Of a stretch of DNA of 64,000 nucleotides, positions 28,073 through 37,588 are shown in pieces. Origin of the DNA: Polyangia bacterium. Lineage in GTDB: Bacteria; Myxococcota_A; Polyangia; Nannocystales; Nannocystaceae. Position numbers and translations under genes: made by a program. The notes below the pieces were generated by a model, which saw nothing but the letters and a program-made list of their open reading frames with translations, was not told the origin of the DNA and made no database searches. The stretch covers positions 62,001 to 126,000 of the forward strand of contig JAUHWG010000018.1 of assembly GCA_030424595.1 (NCBI GenBank), read 5' to 3'. Positions within the stretch are counted from its first letter, which is position 1, and every line of letters starts with the position of its first letter.

Positions 28073-31000
28073 ATGAGCCTGTCCCTGAGCGCCCGTGGAC
28101 GGATGAGGGCGACGCTCCTCGCGGGTCTTGTGAGCTTTGGCGACGCGGGGTGCAGCTCCGAGGAGGACTGCGACGGGGCCCTGGGCGACACCTGCGGCCT
28201 GACGTGGCGGAGGATCGACCTCAGCTACAGCATCTCCGACGGTGTTCGTCTCGATCTGAACGGCGACGGCTTGGACGAGCTCGCGCTGATCTCGCGGACG
28301 GGCCAGCACCTGCTCGTGTTCGAGGTCAGGGACTCCAGCCGGGTGGAGATGCTCGGTGACCTCGGCGATCCCCAGTGGATCGAGAAGGGAGACCTCGACG
28401 GTGATGGCCGGGAGGATCTTGTGGTCGCCAGCGCGGAGCCGCGCCAGCTCGTGCTCCTGCGCAGCGTCGGTGATGGTTCGCTCGAGCGCCTCGGCGAGAT
28501 CGAGCTGGAGAAATGGGCCCATGCGCTGCTCACCGCGGACCTCGACGATGACGGCCGGGTCGAGATGATCGTCGCGGACGGCGATCGTGTGCGGGTCTTT
28601 GACGCGACCGGAGCGGAGCTCGGGGACTACGCCGCGGGGGACGCCCCGGCGAGCCTCACGGTCGGCGATCTCGACCTCGACGGGGCGCTCGACGTCGTCG
28701 CGGCGGACTACGAGCGCGGCGAGGTCACGTCGTTTCGAGGGGACGGGAGCGGTGGTCTCAGCCAGGCCGGATCGATCGTCTTTGGCCCGTCTGCGCGGTA
28801 CCTCGATCTCGCGGACGTCGACGGCGATGGGCTGCTCGACGTGCTCGTCCGCGATAGCCTGGGCGGCGGTCTTTGGCTGGCGACGGGCGACGGCGCGGGT
28901 GCGTTCTCAGGGGCGCGGTCGGTCGATCTCGGGCCCGGCGTGAACGAAGGGCGCGGGGTGGTCGGCTCCTCGCTGAGCGAGGGAGGGCTCTTCGGGGTGA
29001 CAGTGCCGGCGGATTGGCTGCGGACGCGGCTCTTCGCCGCCGATGGGACCCTGGCGGGGTCTTCCGCCTGGTGGACCCCCGACCGGGCCCAGGTCTTCAA
29101 CGACGAGATCGTCGCAGGGGCGAGCTGGGCGACGCCCGTGCGGATGCAAGCGGGGATGCAGCCCGTGAGCGTCGCTTCGATCCCCAGCTCAGAGATCGCC
29201 GAGGGGGCGTGGACGGAGTCCGTCGCGGTCGGTGATCTCGACGGTGATGGGCACCAAGACATCGCTCTCCAGGATCGGAGCACTTGCGCCGTCCATGTGC
29301 TCTTCGGCGACGGGACCTTGAGCCTCGACGGAGCGTGGACAGAGTGGCCGGAGCTGGAGATCTGCAGGATGATCGAGGCGGTCGACGTCGACGGCGACGG
29401 TCGCGATGAGCTGCTCGCCTACTCCGAGAATGGGATGCAGCTCGTCTATCGAGGCGAGGAGGAGGAGCCGGATGTTCGCCCGGCCCTGTCGTTGTGGGCC
29501 CAGCGTGTGGTCCTGCTCACGGGTCCTGAGCGCGAGATGTTCGTGGTCGACAACGGGTACGACGGGCTGACGTCGGTCATCATCGACGAGGCGGGCGACC
29601 TCCAGCCAGACGGGCTAGTGCCGGAGGTGCGCATCAGCCAGCTCTTCGCCGGAGATCTCGACGGTGACGGCGACGATGATCTCGCGATCTCCCATTGGGG
29701 GGCCGATCTTCTCACCGTCTACGCGCAGGTCGACGGAGCGCTCGTCCCAGGTCCCGTCCACCTCCTCAGCGAGATCGAGCCGCCGATCGAAGGCTGGAAG
29801 ATCGACAACGTGCTGGTCGCGGACCTCGATGGCGATGGTGTTCACGAGGCGCTCGTCATCGGCGGCGACGAGGTGTCGATCGTCCGAGAGCTCGCCTCCG
29901 AAGCGCCCTTTGTCTCGAAGACGATGAAGGCCTTGGGGACGAAAGGCTCCGAGCACGGAGAGGGGATGGCCGGAGATCTCGACGGTGATGGGTATCTCGA
30001 CCTCGTGCTCAATGATTCTGGGGTCTTTACGATCCTGCACGGTACGGCTGAGGGCTTTGCCGAGCAGGTGCTACGTGTCCCCCTGTATTGGGTCGATATC
30101 GCCAGCTCCGGCGACCTCGACGGCGATGGGAGTCTCGAGCTTGTCGGGCTCGACGGGTATGGGGACCGCGAGCTGCGCGTCTACGGGTCCAGGGACGTGA
30201 CCCTTCCGAGCTTCGATCGGCAGCCCGCACTCCTGCCCTTTCAGGACGCTTTCGAGGGGATCCAGCGGCTCCGTTTGGGTGACATTGACGGCGATGGTCA
30301 GACCGATCTTCTCCTCCGACGAGGCTCCGACGAGGCTCTCCTGTGGGGGGATGGAGGTCACCTTGCGCGGACGACAGCGCTCAGGGATGTCTCACCCCAC
30401 TCGACGGAGGACCTGCTCCTGGTCGACCTCGACGGGGACGGACAGGACGAGCGGATCGTCGTCACAACAGCGGCGAGCGAGATCAGCGCGTGGAGCTGGG
30501 GGGGACGCTACTGGGAGCATCGCTTCACGATCGAGGGCTCCGCGGAGCACGGCGCGAAGCAGAGCTTGCTCGTCGACGATCTCGACGGCGACGGCGTCGT
30601 CGACATCGCCGCCGCATGGGGAGCGCGCGGAGCGGATCTTACCAACGGGGTTCAGGTGGCCTTCGGCGCGGCCTCCGAGGCGCTTGAAAGGGCGCCGCCG
30701 GACTATTCCGGTTTGGAGGTGATCCTCCAGCGGCCCTACTCTGGATGGTTGCCGGAGGAGCCGCCGATCGAAGGACCCCCACCGTCGCTGCAAAGCGGCG
30801 ACCTGGACGGGGACGGCCGACCGGAGCTTATCGTCGACGGCGCCTGGGATGGCGAGGCCTTGCTCCTGTGGAATGAAGGCGACCGGAGCTTCCGCGCCCA
30901 AGAGCTCGACGCGACCTCGGCGAGGATCATCGGCCCCGGCGATCTGGTCCTCACGGAGGATGACGTCCTGTGGCGCGTTCCGGTCTACGGGCGTCGCTTG

Positions 31001-31252
31001 GGCGCGAGGGCGAGGGTCGCTGAGGTGAGCGGGCATCTGCGCGAGGTGACGGAGTGTACGGGGGATGGGCTTGCGGACCTTCTGCTGTCGGGCTCTCCGC
31101 GCTTGCTGGTCGGGGTCAGCGGCTCATTCGTCCGCTCTGCGCGCTACTCGGGGGGCGATTCGTGCGCCCGTATCGACGGCGATGAGCTTCCCGACACGAT
31201 CTCCTCCTCCCCATACTCCATCGACCTATGGTTGACCGATCCCCCATCATGA
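28073..31252 (+). CDS. Large FG-GAP/VCBS repeat exported protein
   Basis: 1059 residues. After an N-terminal hydrophobic segment ending in 'SFGDAGC' (a poor lipobox; an internal ATG at 28103 would give a shorter leader) the protein consists almost wholly of FG-GAP/VCBS blades with Ca-binding loops of the form DLDGDGxxD; about 17 such loops can be counted, for example 'DLDGDGREDLVVA', 'DVDGDGLLDVLV', 'DLDGDGVHEAL'. This predicts two or more beta-propellers at the cell surface, as in integrin-like bacterial proteins. Its stop overlaps the ATG of a metallopeptidase-like gene (ATGA), so the two are co-translated and may act together. Confidence 0.87.
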   Translation: MSLSLSARGRMRATLLAGLVSFGDAGCSSEEDCDGALGDTCGLTWRRIDLSYSISDGVRLDLNGDGLDELALISRTGQHLLVFEVRDSSRVEMLGDLGDPQWIEKGDLDGDGREDLVVASAEPRQLVLLRSVGDGSLERLGEIELEKWAHALLTADLDDDGRVEMIVADGDRVRVFDATGAELGDYAAGDAPASLTVGDLDLDGALDVVAADYERGEVTSFRGDGSGGLSQAGSIVFGPSARYLDLADVDGDGLLDVLVRDSLGGGLWLATGDGAGAFSGARSVDLGPGVNEGRGVVGSSLSEGGLFGVTVPADWLRTRLFAADGTLAGSSAWWTPDRAQVFNDEIVAGASWATPVRMQAGMQPVSVASIPSSEIAEGAWTESVAVGDLDGDGHQDIALQDRSTCAVHVLFGDGTLSLDGAWTEWPELEICRMIEAVDVDGDGRDELLAYSENGMQLVYRGEEEEPDVRPALSLWAQRVVLLTGPEREMFVVDNGYDGLTSVIIDEAGDLQPDGLVPEVRISQLFAGDLDGDGDDDLAISHWGADLLTVYAQVDGALVPGPVHLLSEIEPPIEGWKIDNVLVADLDGDGVHEALVIGGDEVSIVRELASEAPFVSKTMKALGTKGSEHGEGMAGDLDGDGYLDLVLNDSGVFTILHGTAEGFAEQVLRVPLYWVDIASSGDLDGDGSLELVGLDGYGDRELRVYGSRDVTLPSFDRQPALLPFQDAFEGIQRLRLGDIDGDGQTDLLLRRGSDEALLWGDGGHLARTTALRDVSPHSTEDLLLVDLDGDGQDERIVVTTAASEISAWSWGGRYWEHRFTIEGSAEHGAKQSLLVDDLDGDGVVDIAAAWGARGADLTNGVQVAFGAASEALERAPPDYSGLEVILQRPYSGWLPEEPPIEGPPPSLQSGDLDGDGRPELIVDGAWDGEALLLWNEGDRSFRAQELDATSARIIGPGDLVLTEDDVLWRVPVYGRRLGARARVAEVSGHLREVTECTGDGLADLLLSGSPRLLVGVSGSFVRSARYSGGDSCARIDGDELPDTISSSPYSIDLWLTDPPS

Positions 31253-32328
31253 GCAGGTCCGTCGTCAACCTCGACTGGGCGTCCCACGTCCGACGCTTGT
31301 GCGTGCTTGGACTCCTGTCCGCGGCCTGTAGTGATTCAGGCGAGCTCGTCGTCGTCCAAGGGGAGCGTATCGACGTTCATCACATGCCTGATTTTCAGCT
31401 CTGCGGAGGGACCGTCGATGCCTACGATCGGGGGATTGAGTTCATAGCCGAGCAGCTCGGCCTCGACCCTGACTCATTCCCTCACCTAACGTACACTTGG
31501 CTCGATGACAGGACCTTTCGGGACGGCCCGTTCTTCCCCGGCCCAGACGTGGCGGGCCGAGCGGGGGGAGACGAGGCGAAGGGGGTCTTCCCATACATGA
31601 TGCATGAGGTGGTCCATATGCTCGGCAATCAAGAGAAGGTGAACGCGAGCACGTTTCTCACGGAGGGGTTGGCGACCGCCTTCGAGGAGAAGATCGGCGA
31701 CTTCGAGCCCATCGATCCGCGGCCCTATCTAGCGGCCCGTCACGGGACCTCCCCGAGCGTTAACTATGAGGTCGCGGGTACGTTTGTCAGCTACCTCCTC
31801 AGCCGATACGGTCCTGAGCGCTTCTGGGAGCTGAACCGAGAACTTCGCCATTTCTCGACGGAGGGGCGGTTCTACCGACGGTTTGAGGCTGTGTATGGCG
31901 AAGACCTTGATGCCGTCGTCGACGAGTTTCTCTCCGGTGAATGCCCAGAGGACGCCTCGCCGATCCCTCTGCCGGTCTCGTGCTCAGCCGAGGAACTCCC
32001 GCGCGCGAGCGATGGCACCTGGACCTACGCGCGCACGCTCGACTGCGCTGAGGACGGGCTTGTCGGCGGGATCGGCGGAGATTACGAGGACTCCGTCATG
32101 CACATGGTGACCTTCGAGATCGACGAGCCGGGCCCCTACGATGTCCGGAGGATCGGTGACGCAGGCTTTGAGCTGATCGTGTATCGCTGTGGTGGTTGTC
32201 CGTGGCTAAACTCTGCGACATTCCTGAGAGGTGGCGAGTACGAGGCCGGTCGGTACTCGGTGATGATCCTGAGTTGGGAGATCGAAGGCGGGTCGGTCGG
32301 CTTCACGATCAGCCCGTCCGCGGGCTGA
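31249..32328 (+). CDS. Gluzincin-type metallopeptidase-like lipoprotein
   Basis: 359 residues. Signal with lipobox 'LLSAAC' (Cys27). The zinc site is 'MMHEVVHMLG': HExxH at 119-123, with the third ligand probably Glu139 in 'FLTEGLATAFEE', the spacing seen in the peptidase MA/gluzincin group. After the catalytic region a C-terminal beta domain with four or five Cys follows. It is likely a surface-anchored protease; substrates are unknown. The ATG at 31249 overlaps the stop of the FG-GAP gene by 4 nt; an upstream in-frame start at 31228 would place 7 extra residues before the signal and is less likely. Confidence 0.82.
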   Translation: MSRSVVNLDWASHVRRLCVLGLLSAACSDSGELVVVQGERIDVHHMPDFQLCGGTVDAYDRGIEFIAEQLGLDPDSFPHLTYTWLDDRTFRDGPFFPGPDVAGRAGGDEAKGVFPYMMHEVVHMLGNQEKVNASTFLTEGLATAFEEKIGDFEPIDPRPYLAARHGTSPSVNYEVAGTFVSYLLSRYGPERFWELNRELRHFSTEGRFYRRFEAVYGEDLDAVVDEFLSGECPEDASPIPLPVSCSAEELPRASDGTWTYARTLDCAEDGLVGGIGGDYEDSVMHMVTFEIDEPGPYDVRRIGDAGFELIVYRCGGCPWLNSATFLRGGEYEAGRYSVMILSWEIEGGSVGFTISPSAG

Positions 32329-32481
32329 GCGGATCCATGATCGGCGCGGCGCAAGGTAGGAGCCGGATGCGGCGGTGCGGCACGTCGGGAGCTGTGCGGG
32401 GGGCCCAGGGCGACCTGGGTCCCTGTCGCGCTGGGCACACAAGAGATCTGGCCGCTCGCCTGACCGCGACGGCTCGCGCCG

Positions 32482-34440
32482 CTATTGCGGGATAAAGTTG
32501 AGGTCGAGCCCGCCGGGGTACCAGTAGCTGGTGTACTGACCATATCCGTAGACCTGGACGCCGAACTTCTGGTCGCCGGTCAGGGAGTGGGTGCCGTCGC
32601 CGGCGTTGGAGATCTCGACCCGGGCGACGCCGTAGCCGGTGCCGCCGATCGGGGTCAGGGCGGGCAGGTCCATGCCGTCGAGGGTGATCTTGGCGCCGGT
32701 CGGCGCGGTGACGTTGACGAAGGAGCTCTCGTAGTTGGTCGGGGCGTGGAAGAGATAGTCGGTGCGGTACTGCTGGGTGGGGACGGCGATGGTCATCGCC
32801 GGGTCGCCGGTGTTGCCGCCGGCGGCCTGCCCCTGCATGTACTCGGAGACGACGATCTTGCGATCGGCCGTGACCTGGAAGTCCTTGTCGGTGGCGGCGA
32901 TCTCAAAGTAGTCGCCGGCGTTGGTGAGCGAGGTGGGGGCGCCGGCCTGCGGCGGATCGTAGGAGATGGTCGTGTTCGCCTCGGTGGCGATGACCCGGAC
33001 CATGCGGGCCTTGGTGAAGGGGTTTTGGCCCTGCGGCTTCACCAGCGGCGTGGTGACGATGTACTCCTTGGCGAGGCTCTCATAGGGGAGGTTGGACTCC
33101 TCTAGGTGATCGCAGGCGGTGACGTCGTAGGGGACGTAGGTGCACTGGTGGGCGCTGATCACCTGGATCGGCTTGTCGGCGGTGACGTGGGTGCCGGTGA
33201 GGTCGGAGATGTCCGGGCCGCCGCCGCCGGCCCCGGAGAGGACGATGAGCACGTCGCCCTGGTCGAGGAGGGCCATGCCGGTGCCGTCCGCCGCGATCCC
33301 GCCGCCGGCCTTGACGATCTTGCCGGTCGCCGAGGGGACGACCGTGACCTCGGTGTCGTCCTCGCTGGCGACGACCGCGTAGACCCCGGGGAGGCCGTTG
33401 AGGGTGTTGCGGATCGCGACCCAATAGTCGGCGGTCCAGGCGTTGACCGGGACCAGCAGCGAGGCGTCGTTGGTGAAGGAGGAGGAGCCGCCGATCTTGT
33501 ACTCGAGGGGGTTGTATTGATAGAGCGTGATCGGCTGGTCGGAGCGGACGCGGTAGGCCCCGTCGGCGACGACCGCCGAGTTGCCGCCGCCCTTGAGGGA
33601 GTTGACCCAGGGGAGGGGGACGACCTCGACCGACTGGCTCGGGACGTCGACCTCGGTGATCATCATCGCCCCGCGGGTGACGGTGACGTGGGCCATCTCG
33701 TTCGAGGTGTTGGAGACGACGACCGCGAAGTTGAAGGTGTTGGAGACGACGTTGGGGGTGACGGTCGGGTAGTAGTCGCAGCCGATGTAGGAGATGCCGA
33801 GGTTTTGCGGGGCGCAGGCGCCGACACATTGGCCCAGATCGGGGTCGCAGGTGACGCCCTGGACGGTGTCACAGGTCTCGTCGACGTAGCCGTCGCCCTG
33901 GTCGTTGCAGATCTTGGCCTGACCCTCGCCCTCGCAGCTCCCCTCGCCGGGGACGCAGAGAACGCAGCCGAGCCCGTCGGCGCAGGCGTCGTCGCAGGGG
34001 GTCTCATCTGTGAACCCGCCCATCCCGTCGCAGATCTTGGAGACGTTGTCCTCGCAGACGATCGACCCCTCCTCGCAGAACATGCCGGTGGTGCTGGTGC
34101 CGTCGGTGGTGTCGCTCTCGGTGCCGGTCGACGGGTCGGTCGTCGTCGTCGTCGCGGTCGGATCGGTGGTGCTGGTCGGGTCTGTGGTCGTCGCGGTGAC
34201 GGCGGTCGTGGTGCCGTCACTGTCGCTCTCGCTGCCGCCCTGGGTGGTCGTCGTGCCCGCGGTCGAGCTCGCGGTCGGGTCTGTCGTCGACACCGACGTG
34301 GTCGGGGCGATCGTCGTGGTCGCCTCGGTCGCCCCGGTCGCCTCGCCGACGGCATCGTCGCCGCAGGCGAGGAGGAGGAGGAGGGGGAGGGCCAGCGGGA
34401 GGGCCAGCGTCATCGACGGGGTGAGGTTGGTATGTTTCAT
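32482..34440 (-). CDS. IgGFc-binding-domain surface lipoprotein (copy 1)
   Basis: 652 residues. Lipobox 'LLLLLAC' (Cys26), a 90-residue Thr-rich linker (runs of TTTTTDP and TTTDPTS), a Cys-rich module at about 118-205 ('CEEGSIVCEDNVSKICDGMG') and a long domain to the end with the signature of bacterial IgGFc-binding N-terminal domains ('DGAYRVRSDQPITLYQYNPL', 'DDTEVTVVPSATGKIVKAGG', 'CTYVPYDVTACDHLEES', 'YWYPGGLDLNFIPQ'). In mammals that domain belongs to FCGBP; in myxobacteria the role is unknown, with adhesion or prey contact as guesses. A clear paralogue lies at 58.8-60.7 kb. Confidence 0.86.
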   Translation of the reverse strand: MKHTNLTPSMTLALPLALPLLLLLACGDDAVGEATGATEATTTIAPTTSVSTTDPTASSTAGTTTTQGGSESDSDGTTTAVTATTTDPTSTTDPTATTTTTDPSTGTESDTTDGTSTTGMFCEEGSIVCEDNVSKICDGMGGFTDETPCDDACADGLGCVLCVPGEGSCEGEGQAKICNDQGDGYVDETCDTVQGVTCDPDLGQCVGACAPQNLGISYIGCDYYPTVTPNVVSNTFNFAVVVSNTSNEMAHVTVTRGAMMITEVDVPSQSVEVVPLPWVNSLKGGGNSAVVADGAYRVRSDQPITLYQYNPLEYKIGGSSSFTNDASLLVPVNAWTADYWVAIRNTLNGLPGVYAVVASEDDTEVTVVPSATGKIVKAGGGIAADGTGMALLDQGDVLIVLSGAGGGGPDISDLTGTHVTADKPIQVISAHQCTYVPYDVTACDHLEESNLPYESLAKEYIVTTPLVKPQGQNPFTKARMVRVIATEANTTISYDPPQAGAPTSLTNAGDYFEIAATDKDFQVTADRKIVVSEYMQGQAAGGNTGDPAMTIAVPTQQYRTDYLFHAPTNYESSFVNVTAPTGAKITLDGMDLPALTPIGGTGYGVARVEISNAGDGTHSLTGDQKFGVQVYGYGQYTSYWYPGGLDLNFIPQ

Positions 34441-34523
34441 CGGTCAGGTTCCAAGCTGCGGTGTACGGTGAGCCTGGTCAGGTCGACGTGCTCACGGGGG
34501 GATCGAGCGGGGCCCCGGGCGAC

Positions 34524-34691
34524 CCTCGCAGCCCGTGGCGAACGTCCGGTGCGCTCTCGCTCGTCCTCGTCGTCCCTCGCGACGAGGCCAAGACTGGCGC
34601 TACGACCCGGTAGAGCGGCGTCTTGTCGAAGCCGAGAGGACCGACGATTGCGGCGCGAGAGCACACGAGACGTTCACCACGGGCTGCGAGG
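34524..34691. repeat. Palindromic repeat element, full-length copy
   Basis: 168 bp with 23-bp ends complementary at 22 of 23 positions: CCTCGCAGCCCGTGG at 34524-34538 continues as CGAACGTC, and the right end at 34669-34691 is its complement with one change. The interior shares GAGGACCGACGATTGCGGCG with the other copies. It lies between the two minus-strand genes, IgGFc-like and cyclase. Confidence 0.88.
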
Positions 34692-34803
34692 ACGGGCCCC
34701 ATGATCCTAGCGTGCCACCTTCGCCGCGTTCTATCTACAGGGGCTGATGAGCCGGTTGCGGCGGCGAGGGCAGGCACCGGGCGCGTCCGCGCGGCTCTGC
34801 GCG

Positions 34804-36921
34804 TCAGGCCGGCGGGGCGGTCACGCTGCGGACCTCGAACACGGTGATCGGCTCGCGCTTGCCCTTGACCGAGAGCGGCTCCAAGGGGATGTACTCGACC
34901 CCCTCGAGATCGCCGCTGGCCTCGCGGACCGCGGCGCTGATGATCACCTGACCGGGCCTGGCCGCCGAGCAGAGGCGGGCGCCGAGGTTGACCGCGTCGC
35001 CGATCACCGTAAAGTCCATGCGATTGCGGGCGCCCATCGCCCCGACGATGACCTCGCCGACGTTGAGGCCGATGCCGATCTCCAAGCGGGTGCTCTCGGG
35101 GGGCAGGGCGTCGTTGACGGCGTGGACGGCCGCGACCATCGCCAGCGAGCAGCGGACCGCGTGGGCCTCCATGTTCTCGCCGCGGAAGTTCGCCATCAGC
35201 TCGTCGCCGACGAACTTGTCGATGTCACCGCCGTGTGCGTCGACGACGTCTGCCTGGGCGCCGAGGTAGGTGTTGAGCATGTCGACGACCTCCTCGGGCT
35301 CGACCTGCTCGGAGAAGGCCGTGAAGCCGCGGATGTCGGAGAAGAGGATGGTCATCCGCGCCCGCTCGCCGACCTGGTAGGCGTCGGCGGAGGAGGACTC
35401 GATGCTGCCGACCGTCGCCTTGCTGACGAACTTCGACAGCTCGAGCTTCTGCCGGATCTCGCCGATCATGTGGTTGAGCCGCTCGCCGAGGCGGCCGATC
35501 TCGTCGGCGCTGTCGACCTTGACGCTCGCGTCGAGCCGGCCGCCGCGGACCTGGTCGGCGACGTCGCCCATCGCCGCGACGGGGCGGACGACCAGGGCCC
35601 GCAGCGAGAGGTAGAGGAGGAGGAGCGTGGCGATGATCGTCGCGATCCCGAAGGCGACGCCGGTGAGGACGACCCGCTCTCGGCTGGCCGCGGCGGCGCT
35701 GGTGTCGAGGCGGACCTCGATCGCGCCGCGGAGCTCGTGGTCGCTGCCGTGGCACTGGCGACACTCTTTGTCGTTGGTCAGTGGCGCGGCGAAGATGAAG
35801 CGCTCGCCCTTGCCGTCGCTGCGCAGCTCGCTCTGCGAGGTGCCGTTGGCGAGCACGAGGCGGACGGTCTCGGGGGGCTCGGCCTGGCTCAGCGCGTCGC
35901 GGAAGAGGCGACCCTTGTCGTCGTGGAGGGTCAGGGTCGTGACGGCCCCGGTCGCGGCGACCTCGTCGAGGAAGCGGGCGATCATCCGCCCGAGGCCGGA
36001 GAGCATCACGTGTTGGACCGAGATGTCGGCGACGCTGAGGAGCATCGCCCGCGGATCCTTGAGGCGGACGTCGACGGCGGTCGCGATGACGCCGCGCCAG
36101 CGATCGCCCTCGTCGTGGCAGGCGTGGCACTGGGGATCGTTGGCGAGGGCCTGGAGGCGGACGCGGCCGTTGGGGCCGTCTATCGTCCGGGGTTTGCCGT
36201 CGGCGAGCACCTGGCGGACGACGTCGGCGTCGACCTCGAGATCGTCGGCGCCGAAGGAGGTGTCGCCGTCGGGGTCCAGGATCGCGACCCCGCGCAGGGC
36301 GGAGACCTCCTTCGCCAGCTCGGCGAAGTAGGCGTCGAGATCGTCCTCCTTCTCGGCGGTCATGATCTGGATGAACGCCGAGGTGGCGACCGCCCCGAGC
36401 ACGTCTAGGGTCTCGTCGCCGCCCTTTAGGGGGAGCTTGGCGTCGGCGGTGCCGAGGGTGAGAACGCCGCGGAGGGTGCCGTCGGGGTGGCATCCCTGGC
36501 AGCGCTCCTCGTTGGCGATCGGGATCGCGGTCGTCTCGGCGCCGACCTCCTGCGCCTTGCTCTGGTCGAGGACGCTGCGGACATGCTCGGGCAGCGCGTC
36601 GCGGGGGGGCGGCGGTGGGGGCTCGCTAAAGACCTCTTCGCCGGAGGGCGCGTAGATGTGCACGTCGACGTTGCCGAGGCGGCTGCGGGCGTCGTGGACC
36701 ATCGTCCGGGCGGTCAGGCCGTTGCCGGAGAGCATCGCCGTGCGGACGCCGGCGGAGAGCCCGTGGGCGACGCTCTCGGCGGCAGCCTGACCGGAGCGCT
36801 CCATCTCCCGCAGCTGCACCTGGGCGTTGAGCAGCGCAGGCACGCCGAAGCCGATCACCAAGGTGGCGAAGAGAACAAGCGCGAGCTTGGCGATCAGGTG
36901 TTCGCGGACGACGGTCCACAT
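34804..36921 (-). CDS. Three-heme periplasmic sensor class III adenylate/guanylate cyclase
   Basis: 705 residues. Transmembrane helix at about 11-32, periplasmic region to about 410, second helix at about 415-437, HAMP to about 490, then a class III cyclase domain. The periplasmic part has three CxxCH heme-c motifs: CQGCH 141-145, CHACH 265-269 and CRQCH 387-391. Each lies in a similar sub-domain ('RGVLTLGTAD', 'RGVIATAVDV', 'RGAIEVRLD'), suggesting internal triplication. The catalytic domain shows the two metal Asp in 'ILFSDIRGFTAFS' and 'DKFVGDELMANF', and 'VIGDAVNLGARL'; the Lys in DKFVGD favours ATP. It probably couples periplasmic redox or ligand state to cAMP. It needs cytochrome c maturation. 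Confidence 0.9.
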   Translation of the reverse strand: MWTVVREHLIAKLALVLFATLVIGFGVPALLNAQVQLREMERSGQAAAESVAHGLSAGVRTAMLSGNGLTARTMVHDARSRLGNVDVHIYAPSGEEVFSEPPPPPPRDALPEHVRSVLDQSKAQEVGAETTAIPIANEERCQGCHPDGTLRGVLTLGTADAKLPLKGGDETLDVLGAVATSAFIQIMTAEKEDDLDAYFAELAKEVSALRGVAILDPDGDTSFGADDLEVDADVVRQVLADGKPRTIDGPNGRVRLQALANDPQCHACHDEGDRWRGVIATAVDVRLKDPRAMLLSVADISVQHVMLSGLGRMIARFLDEVAATGAVTTLTLHDDKGRLFRDALSQAEPPETVRLVLANGTSQSELRSDGKGERFIFAAPLTNDKECRQCHGSDHELRGAIEVRLDTSAAAASRERVVLTGVAFGIATIIATLLLLYLSLRALVVRPVAAMGDVADQVRGGRLDASVKVDSADEIGRLGERLNHMIGEIRQKLELSKFVSKATVGSIESSSADAYQVGERARMTILFSDIRGFTAFSEQVEPEEVVDMLNTYLGAQADVVDAHGGDIDKFVGDELMANFRGENMEAHAVRCSLAMVAAVHAVNDALPPESTRLEIGIGLNVGEVIVGAMGARNRMDFTVIGDAVNLGARLCSAARPGQVIISAAVREASGDLEGVEYIPLEPLSVKGKREPITVFEVRSVTAPPA

Positions 36922-37099
36922 CCGTCGCCGATGCTACCAGGTCGAAGGTGCAGACCGCAGCTCCCGTGCGGCCCGCAGCCCCCGCTTGCGATCTCGCGCA
37001 GCGCGAGATCGTGTCCCCGAGATCGGCGGCCCGCGGGCGTCTGGCGACCTCGGGCGGCGAGCGCCTCGCAGCCCGGGGGCTCTGGCGCATGTGGGCCTG

Positions 37100-37588
37100 C
37101 TAGGTCGCGGCCTGCCGGCGCAGGAGGAGCGTGGTCGCGGTCGCCTCTTCCTTTCGCTCCTCGCTCGCGATCGCGGCGACGATCTTGCGTTCGATGAGCT
37201 TGCCCATCAGCGGCACGCGGATCTCGATGACGCCGTCGACCGTGACCTTGGAGCGGCCCTCGCCGTCCTCCAGGAAGACGATCGTCCCCTCCGCCTTGGC
37301 CTTCTTCTCGAAGCCTTTTTGGACTCGGGTCCAGGTGCCGCGGCGGGTCTTCGGGTCGAGGCGGTAGGTCATCGTCCCCGCGTTGGCCTCGCCGTTGCCC
37401 CAACGCGCCGGCTGCGAGCTGTAGATCTCGACGACGATGGTGCCGTCGGCCTCGTCTCTCCGTGACGCGCGGGCGACCGTCGCTCCGAGCGCGTGCCACT
37501 TCTCCTCCTGAAAGCGGGGGTCGACGTGGGCGTCGAAGAGGGCGCCGACGGGGACGGGGAATCGCTGACGACTGGAGAAGGAGGCCAT
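37100..37588 (-). CDS. DUF2505-like SRPBCC-fold protein
   Basis: 162 residues from ATG 37588 (a GTG nine nt upstream is also possible). The pattern 'FPVPVGALFDAHVDPRFQEE' near the start and 'GTWTRVQKGFEKKAKAEGTI' in the middle matches START/SRPBCC-like DUF2505 proteins, which have a helix-grip fold for hydrophobic ligands. The biological role is unknown. Its stop lies in CTAGG next to a short imperfect palindrome that resembles the ends of the repeat family. It is downstream of nothing obvious on the same strand. Confidence 0.75.
   Translation of the reverse strand: MASFSSRQRFPVPVGALFDAHVDPRFQEEKWHALGATVARASRRDEADGTIVVEIYSSQPARWGNGEANAGTMTYRLDPKTRRGTWTRVQKGFEKKAKAEGTIVFLEDGEGRSKVTVDGVIEIRVPLMGKLIERKIVAAIASEERKEEATATTLLLRRQAAT

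Noticed and set aside
33106..34704. A 532-codon plus-strand open frame
   Set aside because: Antisense to the first IgGFc-binding-like gene, with no recognisable motifs.
34747..36408. A 553-codon plus-strand open frame
   Set aside because: Antisense to the heme-sensor cyclase; the opposite strand shows three CxxCH motifs and all cyclase motifs.
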